NCBI GenBank assembly: GCA_000014925.1
Contig: CP000474.1
Span: 4,402,001 to 4,466,000, forward strand
Reading direction: 5' to 3'
From: Paenarthrobacter aurescens TC1
GTDB taxonomy: Bacteria > Actinomycetota > Actinomycetes > Actinomycetales > Micrococcaceae
Length of the DNA stretch: 64,000 nucleotides
Made by a program: the position numbers and the translations under genes. The notes beneath the pieces are model-generated. The model was given only the letters and a program-made list of their open reading frames with translations. It was not told the origin of the DNA and searched no databases. Shown here piece after piece: positions 49,850 through 57,996 of the stretch (positions are counted from its first letter, which is position 1; the number at the start of each line of letters is the position of its first letter).

Positions 49850-51895
49850 ATGCAAAGACAACGAACATCACTCATGACGGCGGCCGCCACGGCGCTGCTC
49901 ATGACGGGCGCGGGGGTCATCACCGCGGCGGGCACGGCAGTCGCAGCCCCACCCACCACCGCGGGAACTACGACGACGGTCTCCGCCTCGCCTGACATCG
50001 AGGCGATGATTGCCGGCATGACGCTGGACGAAAAGATCGGCCAGATGACGTGGACTCACGTTTACGGTTCATCGGCGGACGACGCCTCCATGGCAGCAAA
50101 GAATCAAGAACGGTACGGCGTCAATACACCCGCCGAGGTGGTGGAAAAGTACAACCTTGGCGGCGTTCTCTACTTTGCATGGTCCGGCAACACCAACAAC
50201 CCGCAGCAGGTTGCGGGCCTTTCCAACGGCTTGCAGCAAACGGCCTTGCGAGAGGACGGGAACGGCATTCCACTGGCAGTCACCATCGACCAGGAAGGCG
50301 GTTTGGTTGCCCGCATTGGGCCGCCCGCCACAGTCCTCCCGGGCAACATGGCCCTCGGCGCCACCGCGGATGCGAATCTTGCCAAAGCACAAGGTGAAAT
50401 CCTTGGCTCCGAAATGCGCGCCATGGGTATCAACGTTGATTTCGCGCCGGTCCTTGACCTGAACTCCAACCCTGACAACCCGGTCATCGGAATCCGATCC
50501 ATGGGCGAGGACCCGGCCCTGGTCAGTGCCCTCGGTGTTGCCCAGATCGAAGGCATTCAAGCGCACAACGTAGGCGCGGCCGCCAAGCACTTCCCCGGCC
50601 ACGGCGACACCTCAGTGGATTCCCACTACGGACTGCCCACCGTCACCTACGATCGCGCAACACTCAATGAGCACCTGAAACCCTTCAAAGCTGCCATTGA
50701 CGGCGGGGTGGACATGGTCATGACGGCCCACATCATTGTTGAGGCCATCGACGCGGAAATGCCCGGCACCCTGTCCCACAAGGTACTCACCGGTTTGCTT
50801 CGCGATGAGATGGGCTTCAAGGGGTTGGTGACAACTGATGCCTTGGATATGGCCGCAATGGCCGCCGAGTGGCCCCAGGAAGAAATCGCAGTCAAGGCGA
50901 TCCAGGCCGGATCTGACATCCTCCTCAACTCCCCGGACGTGGACGCGTCGTTCGCCGGGGTTCGCGCCGCCGTCGAATCCGGCGAGATCACCGAGACCCG
51001 CCTGGATGAGTCCGTCCGACGGATCCTTGAATGGAAGGTCAAGCGTGGGGTCTTCGAGCAGCCTATGGCAGACCCCGCCGCGGTGGACACCCTGGTGGGA
51101 AGCGCAGAGAACCTGGCCACGGCAAAGCTGATCTCCGACCGCGCCGTCACCTTGGTACGCAATGAGAACGGGGTCTTGCCGCTCGCTTCGGGCAGCTCGG
51201 TGCTCATGGTGGGTGCCGGTTCAGCGTGGCCCGAGCTCGCGGGACCAATGCTCAAGGATCAGGGATTCACAGTCACCGAAGACTACGAGGATGGGGCCTC
51301 GCCCTCCGCGGCCTACCGCGCACGTGCGGTGGCTGCCGCCGGCAACGTCGATGCCGTGGTCTTCGCTTCCTACAACGCGACCAGCAATGCTGCGCAGCAA
51401 CAGATGGTCGCGGAACTCGCCGCCACCGGCACACCGGTGATCGTTGTGGCAACCCGCAATCCCTACGACATCAACGTCTTCCCCGGCGCCGACGCCGTAC
51501 TTAACAGTTATGGAGTCAAAGAGGTCAATTTCCACGGTGCTGTCCGTGCCATCTCAGGTGCGGTCAACCCCAGCGGCAAGCTGCCGGTCAACGTGCCGAA
51601 GGCCGACGCCAGCGGTGTCCTCCTGCCGTTGGGCTTCGGGCTGAGCTACGAAATTACGACGCCGGCCCCCGTCACCTTCACGGACCGCCCGGGTCATGGG
51701 CAGGACGGTTACACCATCCCCTCCGTCCCGGGTGTTGCGTACCTGATTGACGGCAAGGAAGTCGCCGCCGGAAGCTATAGGAAGCCTTCAGGCACTGTGA
51801 CCGTCACAGCGGAACGGCTGCCCGGGTATGTCTTCACCGACGGTTCCGTCACCGAGTGGACGCACACCTTCACCACAGGGCTCCCCAAATCCTAG
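49850..51895 (+). CDS. nagZ: Exported GH3 beta-N-acetylglucosaminidase (NagZ type)
   Basis: 681 residues: signal peptide (residues 1-33, ending AAGTAVAA), the GH3 barrel with KHFPGHGDTSVDSH (246-259; D257/H259 form the NagZ Asp-His dyad), nucleophile D330 in TTDALDM, then a GH3 second domain and a C-terminal beta-rich tail. The Asp-His loop marks hexosaminidases rather than beta-glucosidases. Two-domain length matches Bacillus NagZ. It should release GlcNAc from wall fragments, complementing NamZ, 56 bases upstream. Confidence 0.87.
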   Translation: MQRQRTSLMTAAATALLMTGAGVITAAGTAVAAPPTTAGTTTTVSASPDIEAMIAGMTLDEKIGQMTWTHVYGSSADDASMAAKNQERYGVNTPAEVVEKYNLGGVLYFAWSGNTNNPQQVAGLSNGLQQTALREDGNGIPLAVTIDQEGGLVARIGPPATVLPGNMALGATADANLAKAQGEILGSEMRAMGINVDFAPVLDLNSNPDNPVIGIRSMGEDPALVSALGVAQIEGIQAHNVGAAAKHFPGHGDTSVDSHYGLPTVTYDRATLNEHLKPFKAAIDGGVDMVMTAHIIVEAIDAEMPGTLSHKVLTGLLRDEMGFKGLVTTDALDMAAMAAEWPQEEIAVKAIQAGSDILLNSPDVDASFAGVRAAVESGEITETRLDESVRRILEWKVKRGVFEQPMADPAAVDTLVGSAENLATAKLISDRAVTLVRNENGVLPLASGSSVLMVGAGSAWPELAGPMLKDQGFTVTEDYEDGASPSAAYRARAVAAAGNVDAVVFASYNATSNAAQQQMVAELAATGTPVIVVATRNPYDINVFPGADAVLNSYGVKEVNFHGAVRAISGAVNPSGKLPVNVPKADASGVLLPLGFGLSYEITTPAPVTFTDRPGHGQDGYTIPSVPGVAYLIDGKEVAAGSYRKPSGTVTVTAERLPGYVFTDGSVTEWTHTFTTGLPKS

Positions 51896-51901
51896 GAGAA
51901 G

Positions 51902-52912
51902 CTAAACCACCGTTGAGTTCATCAGTGCGACCGTGATGAGCAGGGCAATCCCGAACATCGGCAGGCAAAGAATGATGTTGGTCAGGCGGTTGTCCCTCAT
52001 CACGGCCACGAACTCCCGGAGGAAGGCGCTGGGCACAAAGTATCTGGCCGTGGGAGCACCCACAACCTCGGCGTTGATCTTCTGGCGCCGGGATAGGAGC
52101 GCGGCGCGGAGCACGTGGTAATTGTTGGTGCACACAAGCAGCGGACCCTGAATGCCTTTGTCTGCCAGCAGGGCAACGGAATACGCGAGGTTCTCTCGGG
52201 TGGTGGTGGCCTGGTTCTCTTCCAAAACATCCTTGGCCGCCGCCCCCTTTGCCACCAGGTAGTCCTTCATCGCGGTGGACTCCGGCCGGGGTTCGTCCGG
52301 GCCTTGGCCCCCGGAAGGCACCAAGACGGGCTTGGCCGGGGTGCCGCCGTCGTAAATTTCCAAAGCCTTGTTCAAGCGGGCGGCGAGCAACGGCGGGACC
52401 TTGCCATCAATCAGCCCGGAACCGAGGACGATGACGGCCGCCGGGTTAGGGCTGAAACGCATCTTGGAATACACCACTGCGTAGCCCAAAAAAACCACGA
52501 ATGCGCAGCCGAGGTAGGAACAGAGGAAGAAAGCGAGAGCGGCTATGCCCGCCAGCACCGGCTGCCCGCTCAGCACGAAAAGGAACGCGATGACGGGGGC
52601 CAGGAACACCGCGAGTCCCACCGCAAACGGCAAGAAACTGGTGATCCCAGGCCCTTCCCTGCGGACCATCGTGACACCGTTGGCGATCAGGAAGCCCGCA
52701 AACACAAAGATGCTCACCACCGGTACCACCAAGACCACCAGGTTCAACCATTCGAACCACGGGTTCAGGTCGATGAGCAAGTCCAGCACGGCCTGCAGAA
52801 GGAACCACGCAGCCACAAGCAGGAGCACCCCGTTGCGGAGCCGGCGCCGGTCCGACTGGAACGAGGCAAGGAAGAGCCCCGCAAAGAGAAGTCCGAGGAC
52901 CAGATTCAGCAT
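51902..52912 (-). CDS. YdcF/SanA-family (DUF218) membrane protein
   Basis: 336 residues: four to five membrane helices in the first 150, a DUF218 domain (about 158-290, AVIVLGSGLIDGKVPPLLAARL, ATTTRENLAYSVALLADKG, CTNNYHVLRAALLSRR), and one last helix. The family is linked to envelope integrity and vancomycin tolerance (SanA), but biochemical activity is unsettled. It converges with nagZ, the stops being six bases apart. Confidence 0.83.
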   Translation of the reverse strand: MLNLVLGLLFAGLFLASFQSDRRRLRNGVLLLVAAWFLLQAVLDLLIDLNPWFEWLNLVVLVVPVVSIFVFAGFLIANGVTMVRREGPGITSFLPFAVGLAVFLAPVIAFLFVLSGQPVLAGIAALAFFLCSYLGCAFVVFLGYAVVYSKMRFSPNPAAVIVLGSGLIDGKVPPLLAARLNKALEIYDGGTPAKPVLVPSGGQGPDEPRPESTAMKDYLVAKGAAAKDVLEENQATTTRENLAYSVALLADKGIQGPLLVCTNNYHVLRAALLSRRQKINAEVVGAPTARYFVPSAFLREFVAVMRDNRLTNIILCLPMFGIALLITVALMNSTVV

Positions 52913-52934
52913 GATCCAAGCCTATGCGCTGGGG

Positions 52935-53399
52935 CTACTGCCCTTGCCCGGGCGTCTCGTACGACTCCGGGGTTAGACGGCCATCTGCGGCAACATTGGT
53001 CTGCTTCCCGGGGACGATGTCCGTGTTCTGGGCGCTGACCGCGAGCCATCGGCCGTCACTTTGACGCACGGCCGTGAAGCTGATGACTCCCCGTCTGGGC
53101 CCTGATCTCTCGCCGGTGGGCGTGATCTGGCCGGTCATGGACCACCTCGCGTGGACAACGGCCACCTCGGTGCCGAGCTCCCGGACTTTGACCTTTTCCA
53201 ACACCATCTCCGTGTCCGGAAACATGTGCCGGAAACCATAGTCGTGGTTGAACATGATCTGCCTGCGGTTGTTCCACCACATGCCTACGACGTTCACAAA
53301 GTCGGCGTCCTCCACGAACAGCTCCGCCAGCGCCACGGGATCAGCCACGTTCCACGCTCTGGCGAAACCGTCGGCTACGTCGCGGGGGCTCGGTTTCAT
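52935..53399 (-). CDS. SnoaL/DUF4440-like small protein (SgcJ/EcaC type)
   Basis: About 154 residues of the NTF2-like fold: SPRDVADGFARAWNVADPVALAELFVEDADFVNVVGMWWNNR is the typical DUF4440/SgcJ N-terminus, and GRWLAVSAQNTDIVP the C-terminal strand. Such proteins bind or convert small molecules; function not assignable. The ATG at 53399 shares one base with the lacI-type gene stop; a GTG at 53402 is equally possible. It is thus coupled to the LacI-ABC operon. Confidence 0.72.
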   Translation of the reverse strand: MKPSPRDVADGFARAWNVADPVALAELFVEDADFVNVVGMWWNNRRQIMFNHDYGFRHMFPDTEMVLEKVKVRELGTEVAVVHARWSMTGQITPTGERSGPRRGVISFTAVRQSDGRWLAVSAQNTDIVPGKQTNVAADGRLTPESYETPGQGQ

Positions 53400-54415
53400 C
53401 ACGCCGATTCGCGGATGACCAGTTCGGTGGGGATGGTGACGGCGGCGGGGCGTTTGCCGCTGATGACGTCCAAGAGCAGCCGCACCATTTCCTCGCTGAT
53501 GCGGTCGAACGGCTGCCGGACGGTAGTGAGCGGGGGCGCCGCCTCTTGCGAGGTACTGATGTCATCAAAGCCGACGACGGCGACATCACCCGGGATTGTC
53601 AGACCGGCTTCGCGCAAAACATCCATTGCGCCGAGTGCCATGAGGTCGTTCGCAGCGAAAACGGCATCGATGTTCTTGGTGCGACCGAGAAGTTCACGCA
53701 TCGCTTTGGCCCCGCTGTCGCGGCTGTAGTCACCCTGGGCAATGAGCTCTTCATCGATATCCGCACCTTGATCGTCCCGGTACGCTTCGAGTCGCCGCGT
53801 ACCGCCGGAGGTGTCCGCAGGGCCGGCGATGGTGGCAATCCGCTGCCGGCCGCCGTCGCGAAGGTACCGCAAAACGTCGCGAGCGCCCTCGTAATCGTCG
53901 GCAGCGACGTAACCCATTTTCTTCTCGAAGCCCAAGGGGGCGCCACAAGCGATCGCCGGGACACCCGCGGAAATGATGTCCGCGATGATGCCCTTCCTGC
54001 TGCCATGGGAGGAGATGAGGAGGACACCATCAACGTGGCCTGCTGTGAGGAAGTCGGTGGCTCGCCGTTGTTCATCATCGGTGCCGGCCATGATCAGGAC
54101 CAGCGGGATGTCATGCACAGCCAGAGCGTCCGCTGCGCCGCGCATGAGGACAGCGAAGTTGGGGTCCTCGAAGAGACGTTCTTGGGTCTCAGTGAGCAGG
54201 AAAGCCACGGAATTGGCGCGGTTGGTGGCGAGATTCCTTGCGTGCGGGTTGACTCGGTAGCCCGTCTTCTTGATCGCGGCGTTGACAGCGGCCAGAGCCG
54301 ACGGGCTGACCCAGTGGCCACCGTTGAGAACCCGGGAAACCGTACCTCGCGATACGCCGGCTTCTGCGGCCACATCGTCGATTTTGGGCCGTGGCCTGGG
54401 GGCGGATTGCGTCAT
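53399..54415 (-). CDS. LacI-family regulator of the CUT1/beta-galactosidase locus
   Basis: 338 residues: LacI HTH (residues about 9-60, IDDVAAEAGVSRGTVSRVLNGGHWVS, then the hinge) and a periplasmic-binding-like domain (VAFLLTETQERLF, VVGFDDISTSQEAAPPLTTVRQPF). It lies downstream of the importer genes on their strand and probably binds the two TGTGAGCG-type half-sites in the divergent promoter at 57877-57977. Likely inducer: a galactoside. The ATG at 54415 is the family start; the longer frame is not used. Confidence 0.87.
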   Translation of the reverse strand: MTQSAPRPRPKIDDVAAEAGVSRGTVSRVLNGGHWVSPSALAAVNAAIKKTGYRVNPHARNLATNRANSVAFLLTETQERLFEDPNFAVLMRGAADALAVHDIPLVLIMAGTDDEQRRATDFLTAGHVDGVLLISSHGSRKGIIADIISAGVPAIACGAPLGFEKKMGYVAADDYEGARDVLRYLRDGGRQRIATIAGPADTSGGTRRLEAYRDDQGADIDEELIAQGDYSRDSGAKAMRELLGRTKNIDAVFAANDLMALGAMDVLREAGLTIPGDVAVVGFDDISTSQEAAPPLTTVRQPFDRISEEMVRLLLDVISGKRPAAVTIPTELVIRESA

Positions 54416-54435
54416 GACCCAAAGCCTACCTACCG

Positions 54436-55335
54436 CTAGGCCTTCACGGCGCCAGCGGCAAGATCCACCTTCCAATAGCGCTGCAGGAGAAGGAACATGA
54501 TCACCAACGGCACGATTGACAGCAGCGCGCCGGCGAGCACCAGCGTGTACAGGGCGGGTGCTGAAGCGCCTTGGTTCAACAGACCGTTAAGTCCCACAGT
54601 GACCGGGAACAATTGGTCGTCGCCGAGCATGATGTACGGCAGCATGAAGTTGTTCCAAATGGCCACGAACTGGAACAGGAAAATGGTCACCAAGCCTGGC
54701 AACATCATGGGTGCAGCAATGCGGTTGAAGATATACATTTCCCTGGCACCCTCGGTTCGGGCGGCCTCAATGACATCACCGGGAACGGAGGCCGCGGCGT
54801 AGATCCGCGCCAAGTAAATGCCGTACGGGCTGATGATCTGCGGCAAGAGCACCGACCAGTAGGTGTTGGTGAGGCCGGCTTGGGCCAGCATCAGGTATTG
54901 CGGGATGGCGAGGATGACGCCGGGAACCAGCACCCCCATGAGCAGGACCTTGAAGACACCGGACTTGCCCGGGAAATCAAACTTCGCCAAGACGTAGCCG
55001 GAAAGCGCAGAGACCCACGTGGACACGATGGCTCCGACGCCCGCGTACAGGGCAGTGTTGAGCATCCAGCGCCAGAACAGGCCATCGCGATATTCGGTGA
55101 GCTCCACGATGTTGTCCCAGAGGTGAGTGCTGGGAGCCAAGGTAAACGTGGAGAACAGCTCAGTGCCGTCCTTGCTCGCGGCAGCCACTACCCAGATCAC
55201 GGGGAACAGGCAGTACAGCGCACCAAGGATCAGGATTCCGGTGGAAAGGTAACTCGGCTTTTCCTTGACGTACTCCGCCTTGGTTGCCTTGGGATTGGTT
55301 CTGTTGGATTTTCGGGAAGTGGCGAGGGCAGTCAC
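54436..55335 (-). CDS. CUT1 ABC importer permease (MalG type)
   Basis: 299 residues with six membrane helices and the EAA loop in EAARTEGAREMYIFNRIAAPMMLPG. The N-terminus has a 28-residue charged extension. It pairs with the MalF-type permease two bases upstream. No ATPase gene is encoded at this locus, so the importer probably uses a shared MsiK-type ATPase encoded elsewhere. Confidence 0.88.
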   Translation of the reverse strand: MTALATSRKSNRTNPKATKAEYVKEKPSYLSTGILILGALYCLFPVIWVVAAASKDGTELFSTFTLAPSTHLWDNIVELTEYRDGLFWRWMLNTALYAGVGAIVSTWVSALSGYVLAKFDFPGKSGVFKVLLMGVLVPGVILAIPQYLMLAQAGLTNTYWSVLLPQIISPYGIYLARIYAAASVPGDVIEAARTEGAREMYIFNRIAAPMMLPGLVTIFLFQFVAIWNNFMLPYIMLGDDQLFPVTVGLNGLLNQGASAPALYTLVLAGALLSIVPLVIMFLLLQRYWKVDLAAGAVKA

Positions 55336-55337
55336 GG

Positions 55338-56309
55338 TCAGTTCTCCTGTCCGAAGGCCCGCTTCTGCACGATGCGCAGGAACAGGAACGAAATGATGAA
55401 GGTTGCCAGGGCAATCACGATGCTGGTGGCAGCCGCGGAAAAGACATCGTTGCGCGTGAAGGCATCGCGATACACCAGCATCAGCGGGGACCAGCTCGTG
55501 GAAAGGCTGTTGGCAAGAGGGCGCAGCGTGGTGGGTTCAGCGAAGACCTGCAGCGTGGCGATCATCGAGAACAGTGCGGTCATCACCAGCGATGGCGCGA
55601 TGATGGGGATCTTGATGCGCAGGGCCGTCTGGATTTCAGAGCAGCCGTCCAGCTTGGCGGCCTCGTAGATTTCGCTGGGAACGGCCTTCAGCGAGGTGTA
55701 CATAACGATCATGTTGAAGCCGACGCCACCCCAGAGGGCGATATTGCAGATGGCGAACGTCACCAGGTTGGGATCCAGCAGCGAAGGCAGTTCCATTCCG
55801 AACTGCCTGGCCAGGAAGTGGAACGGGCTGACGCCGGGGAGGTAAAGGAAGCCCCACAAGAGCGAGCTGATCACAGCCGGTACTGCATACGGCAGGAAGA
55901 TGGCCGTGCGGGAGAAACTACCGGCACGTGTGCGCCGGGAGTCCAGCAGGAGTGCAAACAGCAGGGCAAAGCCGAGCATCAGGGGGATGAGGATGAGCCC
56001 GTAAGTGAGGACCCGCAGGACGCTGCCAAGGAATTCCGGGTCCGTCAGGGCGCTGACGTAGTTGTCCAAACCGGCGAAGGCCGTGCTCTGTGAGCCTTTG
56101 CCGAGGCCCAGTCCGCTGACCTTCTTCTTCTGGAAGCTGAGCACCAAGGTGTAGATGATGGGCGCTGCCATGAAGACGAGGAAAAGGATGATGCCCGGCG
56201 CGAGCATTGCATAGGGGATGAGCACCCGGGATTTGAAGTTCTTCGACTTCCTCGGGGTTCCGGCTGCAGTATCGGCCGCCGGACCGGGCCTGGTTACGGT
56301 CATTGCCAC
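55338..56309 (-). CDS. CUT1 ABC importer permease (MalF type)
   Basis: 323 residues with six membrane helices and EAA loop EAAKLDGCSEIQTALRIKIPIIAPS. The GTG at 56309 (VAMTVTRPG) has AAGGAAG seven bases upstream; the frame further upstream to 56420 lacks coding character. It follows the binding-protein gene after 168 bases and precedes the MalG-type partner by two. Confidence 0.86.
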   Translation of the reverse strand: MAMTVTRPGPAADTAAGTPRKSKNFKSRVLIPYAMLAPGIILFLVFMAAPIIYTLVLSFQKKKVSGLGLGKGSQSTAFAGLDNYVSALTDPEFLGSVLRVLTYGLILIPLMLGFALLFALLLDSRRTRAGSFSRTAIFLPYAVPAVISSLLWGFLYLPGVSPFHFLARQFGMELPSLLDPNLVTFAICNIALWGGVGFNMIVMYTSLKAVPSEIYEAAKLDGCSEIQTALRIKIPIIAPSLVMTALFSMIATLQVFAEPTTLRPLANSLSTSWSPLMLVYRDAFTRNDVFSAAATSIVIALATFIISFLFLRIVQKRAFGQEN

Positions 56310-56477
56310 GGGTGCACTTCCTTGTGGTGGATCGACGTGTGGTGATTCTGGTTCGAACTGTGGTGATTCGATGTGGGACAGCGTGCGCGGGAGGGTGCCA
56401 GGCGTCTCGCCGGCGGACACCCTCCCACGCTGAATCGGCTACTCTGAACTGCTGCTTGGAACTGCTGCTTGGCGCGG

Positions 56478-57803
56478 TTACTTGACCGTGAAGCCGGTCT
56501 TCTTCAGGTCATCTACGGTGACCTGCTGCATGTTGCTGACTGCATCCAGGAAGGCACTCTTCTGCTTGGACTGTGCAGCCTTGGCGAACTGATCGTTGTA
56601 GGCGTTGTAGGCCACGTTGACGTTAGGGCCGTAGGTGAAGGAGCCCACGTTCTGCGCCGCCTCACCAACAACATCGTAGAAATCGGGCTGGTTGGAGAAG
56701 AATGCGGGAGCCTTGGTCAGGGCAGACTTCGCGCCTTCGTTGTCTGCCGGGTAGATGCCGGCCACCTCAACCAGGGCCTTTACGGCTTCGGGTTCGGTGT
56801 TCAGCCACGTGGCGAATTTGGCCGCGGCGTCGAGGTTCTTGGACTGCGAGGTCACAGCAGTGGAAGATCCACCCCAGTTGCCGGTGGACGGCTTGGATGC
56901 GTCCCACTGCGGCATGGGCGCCACCTTCCACGTGCCGGCTGTGGATCCGGCGTTGCCCTCCAGAACGCCCGGGCCCCAGGCCGCGCTGAGCCAGCCAACC
57001 TGCTTGCCGGTGTTGAGTGCCGTGTTCCACTCCGGGGTGTACATGGGCTTGTTGTCGATGACACCCTCTTCCACGAGGCCGCCCCAGTATTCAGCCACCT
57101 TTTCTGTGGGCTCTTCGGCGATCTTCACGTTCCAGGCGTCGCCATCAACACCCCACCAGGAGGCTCCGGCCTGCTGGGCCATGCCGGTAAACCATCCGGC
57201 GTCGTTGGAAGAGAACGTTCCCAGGTAGGCCTCGGGGTCAGCTGCATGAACGGTCTTTGCTGCCGCCGCGTACTCGTCCCAGGTTTTAGGAACAGCGATG
57301 CCCAGCTTCTCGAAGATGTCCGCGCGGTAGTAGAACACCATGGGGCCGGTATCCTGCGGCACGGAGTACAGGGCATCGCCGCCCAGCGTCACATCGTTCC
57401 AGACGCCATCGGGGAAGTGGCTCTTGGTGTCGTTTGCCACGGTGCCGGAAAGATCGGCGAGCGCATCGGCTGCTACCAGGGTGGGGATCTTCTGGTATTC
57501 GGCCTGGATCAGGTCCGGGGCGCCGCTGCCGGCCTTGACTGCGGTGAGCAGCTTGGTGACGGCCGGGTCTCCGCCGTCCTGCTTGTTCACGGTGACGTGG
57601 ATGTTGGGATTTTTCTCATTCCAGAGTTCCACCACCTTGTCCAGGTTGGGGGCCCAAGCCCAGTAGGTCAGTTCCACTTTCTGGTTGGGATCGCTGGTGG
57701 CCGCGCTTTGGCTGCCTGCCGTGGAACCTCCTGAACAACCTGCGGCGAGCATTGTGGCCGCTGCGAGCATGGCTACGGCGCCTGCACGAAATGACTTGCG
57801 CAT
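56478..57803 (-). CDS. Sugar-binding lipoprotein of the CUT1 importer
   Basis: 441 residues. Lipoprotein signal with lipobox LAAGC (C23), then a Gly/Ser-rich linker and a family 1 solute-binding fold (VELTYWAWAPNLDKVVELWNEKNP, GWFTGMAQQAGASWWGVDG). First gene of the importer operon, divergent from the GH42 gene, which makes beta-galactosides or galacto-oligosaccharides the likely ligand. Confidence 0.88.
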   Translation of the reverse strand: MRKSFRAGAVAMLAAATMLAAGCSGGSTAGSQSAATSDPNQKVELTYWAWAPNLDKVVELWNEKNPNIHVTVNKQDGGDPAVTKLLTAVKAGSGAPDLIQAEYQKIPTLVAADALADLSGTVANDTKSHFPDGVWNDVTLGGDALYSVPQDTGPMVFYYRADIFEKLGIAVPKTWDEYAAAAKTVHAADPEAYLGTFSSNDAGWFTGMAQQAGASWWGVDGDAWNVKIAEEPTEKVAEYWGGLVEEGVIDNKPMYTPEWNTALNTGKQVGWLSAAWGPGVLEGNAGSTAGTWKVAPMPQWDASKPSTGNWGGSSTAVTSQSKNLDAAAKFATWLNTEPEAVKALVEVAGIYPADNEGAKSALTKAPAFFSNQPDFYDVVGEAAQNVGSFTYGPNVNVAYNAYNDQFAKAAQSKQKSAFLDAVSNMQQVTVDDLKKTGFTVK

Positions 57804-57876
57804 TTCGTCCTCCTTGTCGAAAAGCTGAATTGTGCTGTCTGGGATTCACCGCTCATCCGAACTGGGGTCGCATGAC

Positions 57877-57919
57877 TGTGAGCGGTTCCAGTTAGACACA
57901 GCCGTGTGATCCATGTCAA
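57877..57919 (-). promoter_or_regulatory. Importer promoter with LacI-type operator
   Basis: On the minus strand TTGACA (complement of 57914-57919), a 17-base spacer and TCTAAC (complement of 57891-57896) form a sigma-70-type promoter. Next to the -10, on the plus strand, TGTGAGCGGTTCCA (57877-57890) has one perfect LacI half-site TGTGAGCG. An imperfect Crp-like TGTGA-N6-TCAAC (57905-57920) overlaps the -35. Confidence 0.6.
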
Positions 57920-57955
57920 CACTGAATAACATCTAGTCAGGGCAACGATGGCTGT

Positions 57956-57977
57956 GATAATACTGGGAGCGCACACA
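57956..57977 (+). promoter_or_regulatory. Beta-galactosidase promoter -10 and LacI-type operator
   Basis: GATAAT (57956-57961) preceded by TGT resembles an extended -10 box, and TGGGAGCGCACACA (57964-57977) directly downstream matches TGTGAGCGCTCACA in 12 of 14 positions. A repressor there would cover the transcription start. No good -35 is visible. AAGGAG lies at 57983-57988 before the GH42 ATG. Confidence 0.55.
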
Positions 57978-57996
57978 GTTCTAAGGAGATCATTCG

